Shown piece by piece: positions 1 through 6,086 of a stretch of 7,816 nt of DNA. The notes beneath the pieces are model-generated. The model was not told the origin of the DNA, ran no database searches, and saw only the letters and a list, made by a program, of their open reading frames with translations. Source of the DNA: Hyphomicrobiales bacterium (GTDB taxonomy: Bacteria > Pseudomonadota > Alphaproteobacteria > Rhizobiales > JAJFHR01). The DNA lies in contig JAJFHR010000409.1 of NCBI GenBank assembly GCA_021775515.1, positions 1 to 7,816 of the forward strand. The letters run 5' to 3'. Within the stretch, counting starts at the first letter, position 1, and every line of letters begins with the position of its first letter. The translations under genes and the position numbers were made by a program.

Positions 1-1496
1 CCATTGAGCAGGTTCCAGCCCTTTTCGGTCAGGCTTAATCCGCCGTATCCCTTAACATCGATAAGAAGAAATTGGCCGGCAACCAGTTGGCGAATTACTG
101 ATTGCAACTCATTTTTTTTAACGTTTTTTCCGCTGCCGTAATTGGGCAGATGGTCATGATTGAATTTGCGGATTTTGTCTGTGTCCGCACCCCGTGCAAT
201 ATCGATGAGGTGAGAAGCGCCAAATCGCTGGTCGGTCTCTTTGGCAATATTCAAAAGATTTTGCGCCAACATTGTACCGTTTTCCAATTGCGGCGGATTT
301 TGACAGATATCGCAATTGCCGCATGGCTTGGCATTTTCGCCAAAATACGACAGCAACAGTTGGCGTCGGCATTGCGGAGATTCACAAAACGCAATCAGGG
401 TGTCGAGACGTTTATGCTCCCGACGTTTATGATCATCACCAGTATCTTCCTGATCTATGAATAACCGGCGTGTGCGAATGTCGTCCAATCCATAAAGCAT
501 GAAGGCTTCTGCCGAATTTCCATCCCGTCCGGCCCGGCCAATTTCCTGGGAATAGGCTTCCATTGTGGCCGGCAGGTTGGTATGAAAAACATACCGCACA
601 TCCGGCTTGTCAATCCCCATGCCAAAGGCGATAGTCGCCGCCATGACGACACCCTGCTCGGTCATGAATATGTCCTGATTGGCACTGCGATCAGCCTTTT
701 CCATACCGGCATGATAGGGCAGTGAGCGAATGCCATTGCTATTGAGGAATTCGGCTGCCTCTTCCGTCTTTTTACGCGAAAGACAATAAACAATGCCGCT
801 TTGGCCCCTGTGCTCATTGACGAAATCGAGCAGCTGCTGTTTCCAGTTACGGCGCAATTCCACTGCGAGCCGGATATTCGGCCGGTCAAATCCGGCAATA
901 AAGGTTTGACCATTATTATTGAACAGCTTATCGGCAATATCGCGACGCGTGGCTTCATCTGCCGTGGCGGTCAGCGCGGCGATAGTTGTCTCGGCAAACA
1001 GGTCTTTCAGTTTCTCAAGGCTTTCATACTCCGGTCGAAACGCCGGCCCCCAGCGCGAAATGCAGTGAGCTTCATCAATGGCGAACATTTTCACCGGCAG
1101 GCGTTTTAAGGCCGCAATCATGCGCGGTGTCATCAGCCTTTCTGGTGCAATATACAAAAACAGAGATTGCCCCGAGGCCACCCGCTTCCAGCTTGCGACG
1201 TTAACATCGTAGTTCCTGGAAGAATTAATTGTCTCCGCATTAACGCCAGCAATCTTAAGGGCGGCAACCTGATCTTCCATTAATGCCACCAACGGCGATA
1301 CCACGACGGTCAGTCCACCGAAAACAAGGGCGGGCACCTGAAAACACAACGACTTGCCCGATCCCGTCGGCATAACAGCCAAAACATGAGTGCCATCCAA
1401 AATAGCCGAAACCACGTCCTCCTGATAGGGTTTGAACCGGTCAAACCCAAACGTGTTTTTTAAGATTTTATAGGCTTCCGTATTGGAAGGGAGCAT
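1..1496 (-). CDS. recQ: RecQ-family ATP-dependent 3'-5' DNA helicase (C-terminus beyond window)
   Basis: A superfamily 2 helicase that unwinds DNA in recombination and repair, acting in the cytoplasm. The frame is open for 498 codons from the ATG at 1494-1496 to the window edge, with no stop seen. Visible motifs in order: motif 0 (F16-G-F, with Gln25), Walker A MPTGSGKS (42-49), SPL around 67-69, DEAH box (141-144), TATADE (176-181), IVYCLSRKKTEE (235-246), YHAGM (261-265), AFGMGIDKPDVR (290-301) and GRAGRDG (320-326). A zinc site follows with Cys376, Cys392, Cys395 and Cys398. A winged-helix-like region fills about 403-498. RecQ proteins are usually around 600 residues or more, so about 100 residues, perhaps including HRDC, lie outside. 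The aromatic-rich loop after DEAH reads CISRWGPAFRPEY rather than the usual form with QWGHDF. No strong ribosome-binding site precedes the ATG and no better upstream start is visible. The gene lies 89 bp downstream of the creatininase-type gene on the same strand, so read-through is possible, but no functional link is expected. Confidence 0.95.
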   Translation of the reverse strand, partial: MLPSNTEAYKILKNTFGFDRFKPYQEDVVSAILDGTHVLAVMPTGSGKSLCFQVPALVFGGLTVVVSPLVALMEDQVAALKIAGVNAETINSSRNYDVNVASWKRVASGQSLFLYIAPERLMTPRMIAALKRLPVKMFAIDEAHCISRWGPAFRPEYESLEKLKDLFAETTIAALTATADEATRRDIADKLFNNNGQTFIAGFDRPNIRLAVELRRNWKQQLLDFVNEHRGQSGIVYCLSRKKTEEAAEFLNSNGIRSLPYHAGMEKADRSANQDIFMTEQGVVMAATIAFGMGIDKPDVRYVFHTNLPATMEAYSQEIGRAGRDGNSAEAFMLYGLDDIRTRRLFIDQEDTGDDHKRREHKRLDTLIAFCESPQCRRQLLLSYFGENAKPCGNCDICQNPPQLENGTMLAQNLLNIAKETDQRFGASHLIDIARGADTDKIRKFNHDHLPNYGSGKNVKKNELQSVIRQLVAGQFLLIDVKGYGGLSLTEKGWNLLN

Positions 1497-1585
1497 TTGG
1501 GTTACCGGAGCTGGTGAGTTGAAGGGTATTGAAAAAGCCTGAAAAACAGGATTCTCGCAACCCAATTCATCATCAAGCTCTCAGA

Positions 1586-2287
1586 TTAAGCCCAACCGGT
1601 TTCCATCAGTTCCCGGGTCTCTTCAACGGCAACATGCCACAGGGCCAGCATTTCCTCGTCAGAACGTTGGTAATAGCCGCCAAAATTTCCATCACCGATA
1701 TAATCTCTAACTTTTTTAGGGGAAAGTAAGCGTAGATGTTCAAGGTCTATCATCGGTTTTTGCTCATCGGGCACGGCGATGTTGGCCAATCTCGTCCAAG
1801 GAAAATTTTCCATCCACGATGCGTGCGAGGCTTGTGGATCAATCTCCTTGACCTTGCCCATTGTTTTGGGAGCAGCCCACCAATTGTGAAACCGGACACA
1901 CACTTGTGAATGGCTCATCATCCATTCCTGCGCCAAAGCCTGGGCTGGCGAATTTCCACCGTGACCATTGATCAGCAAAATTCGCTTGAAACCGGAGTGG
2001 GCAAGATTGTCCAGAATATCGCCAATCAAAGACAGATACGTGTCCATCTTCAAACTGATGGTGCCGGGGTATGACGTGAAATATGGTGTTAGCCCGTAAT
2101 TGACCGGAGGAAAAACCGGAATACCCAGGGGCTCGGCGGCATCCAAAGAAACTCGTTCGGCTAGAATGCAGTCAACGGCCAGACTTAGATAAGCGTGTTG
2201 TTCAGTCGAGCCCAGAGGAACAACCGCCCGGTCGTCCTGTTTCAAGTAGCTTTCGACCTGCATCCAGTTCATCTCGCTGATTTTCAT
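1586..2287 (-). CDS. Creatininase-family metal-dependent amidohydrolase
   Basis: A 233-residue cytoplasmic hydrolase of the creatininase family (PF02633), whose members use a two-metal site to open cyclic amides or cleave small amides or formamides. No signal peptide or membrane segment is seen. Family landmarks: VPLGSTEQH (23-31) giving Glu29 and His31, Asp39, the FPGTISL-like YPGTISL (73-79), NGHGGN (107-112) with His109, and HASWMEN (155-161) with His155 and Glu160. Glu29, His31, Asp39, His109 and Glu160 are the expected metal ligands by analogy with creatininase. Two motifs deviate: the usual GPHLP stretch after EQH is AYLSL, and HAGExETS is HASWMEN. The start at 2285-2287 is preferred because a perfect AGGAGG lies 4 bases upstream of it, and the protein then begins just before conserved sequence. 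An in-frame ATG at 2353 would add 22 poorly conserved residues. It is divergent from a peptide-type ABC importer, so its substrate is probably an imported amide, peptide-like or cyclic compound. The exact reaction is unknown. Confidence 0.9.
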   Translation of the reverse strand: MKISEMNWMQVESYLKQDDRAVVPLGSTEQHAYLSLAVDCILAERVSLDAAEPLGIPVFPPVNYGLTPYFTSYPGTISLKMDTYLSLIGDILDNLAHSGFKRILLINGHGGNSPAQALAQEWMMSHSQVCVRFHNWWAAPKTMGKVKEIDPQASHASWMENFPWTRLANIAVPDEQKPMIDLEHLRLLSPKKVRDYIGDGNFGGYYQRSDEEMLALWHVAVEETRELMETGWA

Positions 2288-2291
2288 ACAG

Positions 2292-2297
2292 CCTCCT
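2292..2297 (-). promoter_or_regulatory. Ribosome-binding site of the creatininase-family gene
   Basis: The minus strand reads AGGAGG here, a perfect Shine-Dalgarno core, followed by CTGT and then the ATG at 2287-2285. The 4-base gap is slightly short but functional. This site decides the start codon in favour of 2287 over the upstream in-frame ATG at 2353. Confidence 0.85.
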
Positions 2298-2333
2298 GCT
2301 CCTGAGCGTTTTTGTTTTGACCCCGTTGAATAC

Positions 2334-2345
2334 TTGCCGGGGCAA
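2334..2345. promoter_or_regulatory. Inverted repeat TTGCC-GG-GGCAA, possible operator
   Basis: Two perfect 5-base arms, TTGCC and GGCAA, are separated by GG. The repeat sits in the divergent control region, 2 bp from the larger TATCACA/TGTGATA palindrome, and would lie in the leader of the creatininase-type transcript. An overlapping longer-loop repeat, CCCCG (2321-2325) with CGGGG (2338-2342), could instead form an RNA hairpin in that leader. Its short arms make either role tentative. Confidence 0.4.
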
Positions 2346-2347
2346 CC

Positions 2348-2362
2348 TATCACAGTGTGATA
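2348..2362. promoter_or_regulatory. Palindrome TATCACA-G-TGTGATA, candidate operator of the divergent promoters
   Basis: A perfect 15-bp inverted repeat with 7-base arms around one central base, lying between the divergent hydrolase and transporter genes. Size and symmetry are typical of an operator for a dimeric repressor. Its centre (2355) falls close to where transcription of the creatininase-type gene would start if the TATAAA on the minus strand (2369-2364) is its -10 box, and about 34 bp upstream of the plus-strand -35 box. A regulator bound here could therefore affect both sides. No regulator gene is visible in the window, so the cognate protein is unknown. Confidence 0.55.
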
Positions 2363-2363
2363 C

Positions 2364-2392
2364 TTTATATGGAACTATAGTACCCAGGTTGA
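2364..2392 (-). promoter_or_regulatory. Weak sigma70-like promoter candidate for the creatininase-family gene
   Basis: On the minus strand a TATAAA hexamer (2369-2364) fits a -10 box, with TCAACC (2392-2387) at 17-bp spacing as a poor -35 box. The start would fall near 2356, inside the 15-bp palindrome. This would leave a leader of about 70 bases. The poor -35 suggests activator help or a different -10, such as TATAGT (2379-2374). Only the AT-rich hexamer and spacing support this. Confidence 0.3.
2371..2384. promoter_or_regulatory. Near-perfect palindrome centred on ACTATAGT
   Basis: GGAACTATAGTACC has a perfect 8-base palindromic core (2374-2381) and matching GG/CC ends, with one mismatched pair between them. 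It lies between the 15-bp palindrome and the plus-strand -35 box. It could be a second operator half of the same regulatory region, but AT-rich cores of this kind also arise by chance. Confidence 0.25.
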
Positions 2393-2417
2393 CTCTGAAT
2401 AGGGGCTCCGATAGATT
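2389..2417 (+). promoter_or_regulatory. Sigma70-like promoter candidate for the ABC importer operon
   Basis: TTGACT (2389-2394) matches 5 of 6 bases of the -35 consensus, and TAGATT (2412-2417) matches 4 of 6 of the -10 consensus, with the ideal 17-bp spacing. Transcription would start near 2424 and leave an AT-rich leader of about 60 bases before the binding-protein gene. A second AT-rich hexamer, TATAAC (2451-2456), has no convincing -35 partner. Confidence 0.5.
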
Positions 2418-2437
2418 TTTTTATCAAAACAATAAAA

Positions 2438-2453
2438 TTCAATATTTCAATAT
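2438..2453 (+). repeat. Tandem octamer TTCAATAT x2 in the leader of the binding-protein gene
   Basis: TTCAATAT occurs twice back to back without mismatch, inside a strongly A+T-rich stretch (about 2415-2460) just before the ribosome-binding site. It may simply be part of an unstructured leader that favours translation of the highly needed binding protein. Slippage or regulator binding are alternatives with no further support. Confidence 0.6.
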
Positions 2454-2484
2454 AACAATTTGGGTTGAGGGAGAAGCCGTCATT

Positions 2485-4071
2485 ATGACCAAAAAAACGA
2501 AGTTTTTTGGTGCGCTTGCCATAGCATTTTGCGTGTCAGCCGCAGCAACCCCACTTCAGGCGAAGGTTTTCAGGTATGCATTCCAGGGCGATGTCGCCTC
2601 AATGGATCCTTATGCCTTGGCAGAAAACTTTTCGTCTGCTTTCCATCAAAATGTTTATGAGCCGCTGGTGCGTTATGATGCCAATCTGAAAATTGAGCCG
2701 TCACTCGCGGTGAGTTGGGAAAACATCAACCCGACCACCTGGCGCTTTAAACTGCGCCAAGGCGTGAAATATCACAACGGCAACGCTTTTAATGCTGATG
2801 ATGTGGTGTTTTCCTTCAAGCGCGGCAAGGCGGAAGGCGCCGATATGGGCAGCTTTACCGGCGGTATTGTCGAAGCCAGAAAAGTTGACGAATATACCGT
2901 TGATATCATCACCAAGGCGCCAAACCCGATTCTGCTCAACACTATAGCCCCGTTTTACATGATGGATAAAGAATGGGCAGAGGCCAACGGCGCTGTACAG
3001 CCGGTTAATTTGGCGAAAAAGGTCGAAAATTTCGCGACACTTAACTCTAACGGTACCGGGCCTTTCAAACTGAAATCGCGCGAGCCTGGTGTTAAGACGG
3101 TCCTCACAATTAACAACGATTGGTGGGATAAAGCCAATCAGAACTTCAACGTCACTGAAGTTGTCTTCACACCAATCGGTTCGGCTGCAACCCGTACGGC
3201 CGCCCTTCTTTCGGGCGAACTGGATATGATGTTTCCAGCGCCAGTTCAGGATGTGAAACGAATTAATGCTTCAGGCGTTGCAACTGTTCTGCAAGGCCCG
3301 GAAGTTCGGACGATTTTCCTGGGCATGGATCAGGAACGCGACGAGCTTTTATATTCAAACGTTAAAGGCAAAAACCCCCTTAGGGACAAACGGGTGCGCC
3401 AGGCGATTTATCAGGCCATAGACGTTGGCGCCATCAAAAGCAAAGTGATGCGCGGCACTTCTATCCCTGCGGGTCTTTTAGTGGCTCCCGAATTGAGCGG
3501 GTTTGATGCATCTTTGAATGACCGCCTGCCCTATGATCCGGCCAAGGCTAAGGCACTTCTGGCCGAAGCAGGGTATCCTGACGGGTTGGAAATCCAACTT
3601 GATTGCCCCAACAACCGTTATGTCAATGACGAGCAGATTTGCCAGGCGGTTACCGCCATGGTTGCTAAAGCTGGCATTAAAATGACCCTGCTGGCTCAAC
3701 CTAAAAGCAAGTTTTTCCAGAAACTGAAAAAACATGACATCTCCATGTATTTGCTGGGCTGGACTGCAGATGACCAGGATGTTGGCAGTGTTATTGCTCA
3801 TTTGATGGTGCCGCCGAAGGATGGTGGACTTGCCTGGAATGGTGGTGGCTACGGTAACGCCAGGATAACAGAATTGTCTGGAATGATCGGATCAGAAATA
3901 GATCCTAAAAAGCGCCAGGCGATGATCTCTGAGGCTCTGAAGATTGTAAAAGATGATATCGGCTATATTCCGCTGCATCAGCAACCTTTGTCCTGGGGCG
4001 TACGAAAGGGCGTAACCCTAAAACAGCGTGGAGATAACGCTCTGAACTACTGGTACATCAACATCAACTAA
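2485..4071 (+). CDS. Periplasmic solute-binding protein of a peptide-type ABC importer (family 5)
   Basis: A 528-residue periplasmic receptor of the DppA/OppA class (SBP_bac_5, PF00496) that delivers ligand to the permeases encoded downstream. A Sec signal peptide occupies residues 1-26: a basic start (MTKKTK), a hydrophobic core and a signal peptidase I site after PLQA. It lacks a good lipobox, so it is probably soluble rather than a lipoprotein. Family landmarks: ASMDPY (38-43), YEPLVRYD (58-65), WRFKLRQGVKYHNG (86-99), ADDVVFSF (104-111), NGTGPFK (189-195), RQAI (305-308), YDPAKAKALLAEAGYPDG (350-367) and GWTADDQD (425-432). The last segment is where DppA-type receptors carry the aspartate that binds a ligand's amino group, so Asp429 is a candidate. 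Cys374 and Cys386 could form a disulfide. The ATG at 2485 is chosen because a purine-rich AGGGAG (2468-2473) and the signal peptide follow from it. The longer frame from 2317 would bury the signal peptide. The ligand is unknown: peptide, amide, opine-like and cyclic compounds are all possible. Confidence 0.93.
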   Translation: MTKKTKFFGALAIAFCVSAAATPLQAKVFRYAFQGDVASMDPYALAENFSSAFHQNVYEPLVRYDANLKIEPSLAVSWENINPTTWRFKLRQGVKYHNGNAFNADDVVFSFKRGKAEGADMGSFTGGIVEARKVDEYTVDIITKAPNPILLNTIAPFYMMDKEWAEANGAVQPVNLAKKVENFATLNSNGTGPFKLKSREPGVKTVLTINNDWWDKANQNFNVTEVVFTPIGSAATRTAALLSGELDMMFPAPVQDVKRINASGVATVLQGPEVRTIFLGMDQERDELLYSNVKGKNPLRDKRVRQAIYQAIDVGAIKSKVMRGTSIPAGLLVAPELSGFDASLNDRLPYDPAKAKALLAEAGYPDGLEIQLDCPNNRYVNDEQICQAVTAMVAKAGIKMTLLAQPKSKFFQKLKKHDISMYLLGWTADDQDVGSVIAHLMVPPKDGGLAWNGGGYGNARITELSGMIGSEIDPKKRQAMISEALKIVKDDIGYIPLHQQPLSWGVRKGVTLKQRGDNALNYWYININ

Positions 4072-4085
4072 CCCATCCACCGAAC

Positions 4086-4117
4086 AAAGAGCCCGGAATT
4101 AAACTCCCGGGCTCTTT
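4086..4117 (+). terminator. Intra-operon hairpin after the binding-protein gene
   Basis: Perfect 11-base arms AAAGAGCCCGG (4086-4096) and CCGGGCTCTTT (4107-4117) enclose a 10-base loop, starting 15 bases after the stop codon. Only a short T-containing stretch (AATCTTTC) follows, so termination is probably partial. Hairpins at this place are common in ABC importer operons. They protect the upstream mRNA and keep binding protein in excess over the membrane parts. The T residues of the right arm could serve as a short U-tract. Confidence 0.8.
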
Positions 4118-4150
4118 AATCTTTCAGGCTTCCATCGCTTCGGAGCAGCA

Positions 4151-5125
4151 ATGCTGTCATTTGTTCTTAGCCGCATACTTCAGTCATTCATTGTCATGAT
4201 CGGTGTGTCGCTGGTGGCCTTCTCGTTATTTACCTATGTGGGAGATCCGATCAGCAATCTGGTTGGCATTCAGACGTCTGATGAAAAGCGCGAACAACTT
4301 CGCGAATCCCTTGGTCTCAATGAACCCGCCCCCGTGCAGTTTGTAAATTTCCTCGGACGGGTAAGCCAGTTCGATTTTGGAATTTCATATCAGCAGAAAC
4401 GCAAGGTATCCAGTATCATCGCCGAACGTTTGCCGGCCACATTGGAGCTTAGTTTTGTCTCGGCTCTTTTGGCTCTTTTGATTGGTGTGCCGGCTGGTAT
4501 TTATACCGCGCTTAATCGGGATTCTTGGGTTTCTCACCTGATGTTATCGGCGTCTTTGATCGGCGTGTCCCTGCCGACCTTCCTCATCGGGATCATGTTG
4601 ATATTTGTCTTTGCGGTGCAAATTCAGATATTACCGTCATTCGGCCGCGGTGAGGTCGTTCAACTTGGTTTCTGGAGCACGGGATTTCTCACCGCCAGCG
4701 GTTTGAAGGCGCTCATCATGCCCTCTATTACCCTGGCCCTGTTTCAAATGACGCTCATTATGCGCCTGGTGCGCTCGGAGATGCTGGAAGTCTTGCGCGC
4801 GGATTATATTAAATTTGCCCGGGCGCGCGGTTTATCCGACCGTATGGTCCATTTTGGTTATGCCTTGATGAACACATTGGTTCCGGTAATTACCATTACC
4901 GGCTTGCAGCTTGGATCCATCATAGCTTTTGCGATAATCACCGAGACGGTTTTTCAATGGCCGGGCCTGGGATTGATGTTTATCCAGGCGATCAATGAAG
5001 TCGACATTCCTGTGATGTCGACCTACCTTCTGCTGATTGCCTGTTTTTTTGTAATTATCAACCTGGTTGTTGACCTGTTGTATTATTTTGTCGATCCGCG
5101 GCTGCGCATCAAACAGGGGCAATGA
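4151..5125 (+). CDS. DppB-type inner-membrane permease of the peptide-type ABC importer
   Basis: A 324-residue integral membrane subunit (BPD_transp_1, PF00528) forming half of the channel. Hydrophobic segments lie near residues 9-30, 99-120, 131-157, 186-206, 245-265 and 289-315, matching the six-helix DppB/OppB plan. The N-terminal part has the typical GD-P-I signature (31-34) and LGLNEP (54-59). The cytoplasmic EAA loop that docks to the ATPase is clear at about 213-247, with KFARARGLSD (221-230) and a LVPV (243-246) end. PGLG (271-274) and the closing VDPRLR (314-319) are also characteristic. The ATG at 4151 has GGAG at 4142-4145. The gene follows the hairpin by 33 bases, and its stop lies 1 base before the next start, consistent with translational coupling. 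Which ligand passes cannot be told. Confidence 0.95.
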   Translation: MLSFVLSRILQSFIVMIGVSLVAFSLFTYVGDPISNLVGIQTSDEKREQLRESLGLNEPAPVQFVNFLGRVSQFDFGISYQQKRKVSSIIAERLPATLELSFVSALLALLIGVPAGIYTALNRDSWVSHLMLSASLIGVSLPTFLIGIMLIFVFAVQIQILPSFGRGEVVQLGFWSTGFLTASGLKALIMPSITLALFQMTLIMRLVRSEMLEVLRADYIKFARARGLSDRMVHFGYALMNTLVPVITITGLQLGSIIAFAIITETVFQWPGLGLMFIQAINEVDIPVMSTYLLLIACFFVIINLVVDLLYYFVDPRLRIKQGQ

Positions 5126-5126
5126 G

Positions 5127-6077
5127 ATGACCGAAATGCCTCGCGAACATGAAGCCGACAACGTTGCCAATTTGATGCAGCGCATTTGGCGCAGCGATAT
5201 AGCCTATAGTTTCAGATCCTCTAAAGTCACCGTCGTGGCCGGACTGATTACGGCGATTTTCATGCTATCTGCCTTATTTGCCCCTTGGGTTGCCCCGCAT
5301 GATCCCTATAATATGGCAAATGTCAGCGTTCTGGACGCCTTTCTTCCCCCCTCGTGGATGGAAGGAGGCGATCCCCGTTACCTGTTAGGCACGGATAATA
5401 TAGGCCGTGATGTATTTTCGACAATTATTCACGGTTCGCGCATTTCTCTTGGTGTCGGTTTTGCCAGTGTGTTTTTTGCCGCAACGCTGGGCGTAACCCT
5501 GGGTCTGATCAGCGGCTATGTTGGCGGGCGGACAGACGCCTTCATCATGCGAATTGCGGAAATTCAGCTCAGTTTTCCTGACATTTTAATCGCCTTGTTA
5601 ATTGATGGCACCATTCGCTCAATCCTCGGCCCCGGAGCCCACGGCAATATTGCATTTGTCGTTGTCATTTCCGCTATTTCACTGGCTTATTGGGTGCAGT
5701 TTGCCCGGACAGTGCGCTCGACAACGATGGTTGAAAAGAGCAAGGAATATATCCAGGCAGCGCGGGTTACCGGCAAAAGCCCGTTATACATCATGTTCCG
5801 GCATTTGCTGCCCAATGTCATGGGACCGGTGCTGGTTATCGCCACTATCATGCTTGCACTTGCCATCGTCACCGAAGCCACGCTGTCCTTTCTTGGCGTC
5901 GGTGTGCCACCAACTCAACCGTCTCTAGGAACCTTGATTAGAGTGGGCAACGATTTCCTGTTTTCAGGTGAATGGTGGATCACAATTTTCCCCGGTGCTG
6001 CTTTGGCCATCATGGGGCTTTCGGTAAATCTTTTAGGCGATTGGTTGCGCGATGCCCTCAATCCGAAACTGCGTTAG
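5127..6077 (+). CDS. DppC-type inner-membrane permease of the peptide-type ABC importer
   Basis: A 316-residue second channel subunit. Hydrophobic segments lie near 34-55, 104-131, 143-160, 175-193, 232-256 and 284-304, with an N-terminal cytoplasmic tail containing RSSK (30-33) as in the OppC_N region. The DppC signature LGTDNIGRDVFSTIIHGSR runs from 87 to 105. The EAA loop is at about 207-235 (YIQAARVTGKSP, then LLPNV), and LSFLGVGVPPTQPSLG (253-268) and the ending LRDALNPKLR are standard. The start at 5127 lies one base past the upstream stop, with AGGGG at 5115-5119. An in-frame ATG at 5067 would add 20 residues overlapping the preceding gene and is rejected. It pairs with the DppB-type subunit to make the heterodimeric channel. 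Confidence 0.95.
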   Translation: MTEMPREHEADNVANLMQRIWRSDIAYSFRSSKVTVVAGLITAIFMLSALFAPWVAPHDPYNMANVSVLDAFLPPSWMEGGDPRYLLGTDNIGRDVFSTIIHGSRISLGVGFASVFFAATLGVTLGLISGYVGGRTDAFIMRIAEIQLSFPDILIALLIDGTIRSILGPGAHGNIAFVVVISAISLAYWVQFARTVRSTTMVEKSKEYIQAARVTGKSPLYIMFRHLLPNVMGPVLVIATIMLALAIVTEATLSFLGVGVPPTQPSLGTLIRVGNDFLFSGEWWITIFPGAALAIMGLSVNLLGDWLRDALNPKLR

Positions 6078-6079
6078 GG
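6076..6079 (+). promoter_or_regulatory. Ribosome-binding site deciding the GTG start of the fused ATPase gene
   Basis: AGGG overlaps the stop codon of the DppC-type gene. It lies 7 bases before the GTG at 6087 and only 4 bases before the GTG at 6084, so 6087 is the better start. No ATG is available before the first conserved residues of the ATPase. Confidence 0.5.
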
Positions 6080-6086
6080 CCGGGTG

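Noticed and set aside
102..1204. Plus-strand open frames across positions 102-464, 801-1109 and 986-1204, and short minus-strand frames in the same region
   Set aside because: They are antisense or out of frame to the continuous RecQ frame, have no recognisable domain, and lack ribosome-binding sites. RecQ is not broken here: all 498 codons are in frame with every helicase motif present.
1532..1550. Possible minus-strand terminator between the creatininase-type gene and recQ (CCTG, TTTTT loop, CAGG, then C and five T)
   Set aside because: The stem is only 4 bp, too weak to call an intrinsic terminator, although the T-run after it is suggestive.
2288..2353. Longer creatininase-family start at 2353 on the minus strand
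   Set aside because: The added 22 residues look non-conserved, the codons overlap the palindromes, and the perfect AGGAGG points to 2287.
2317..2484. N-terminal extension of the binding protein from the ATG at 2317
   Set aside because: It would place 56 unrelated residues before a clear Sec signal peptide and would run through the promoter and operator region. The ATG at 2485 has a proper ribosome-binding site.
5067..5126. Longer DppC-type start at 5067
   Set aside because: The extra residues are out-of-frame sequence of the preceding permease. The start at 5127 has AGGGG upstream and couples to the preceding stop.
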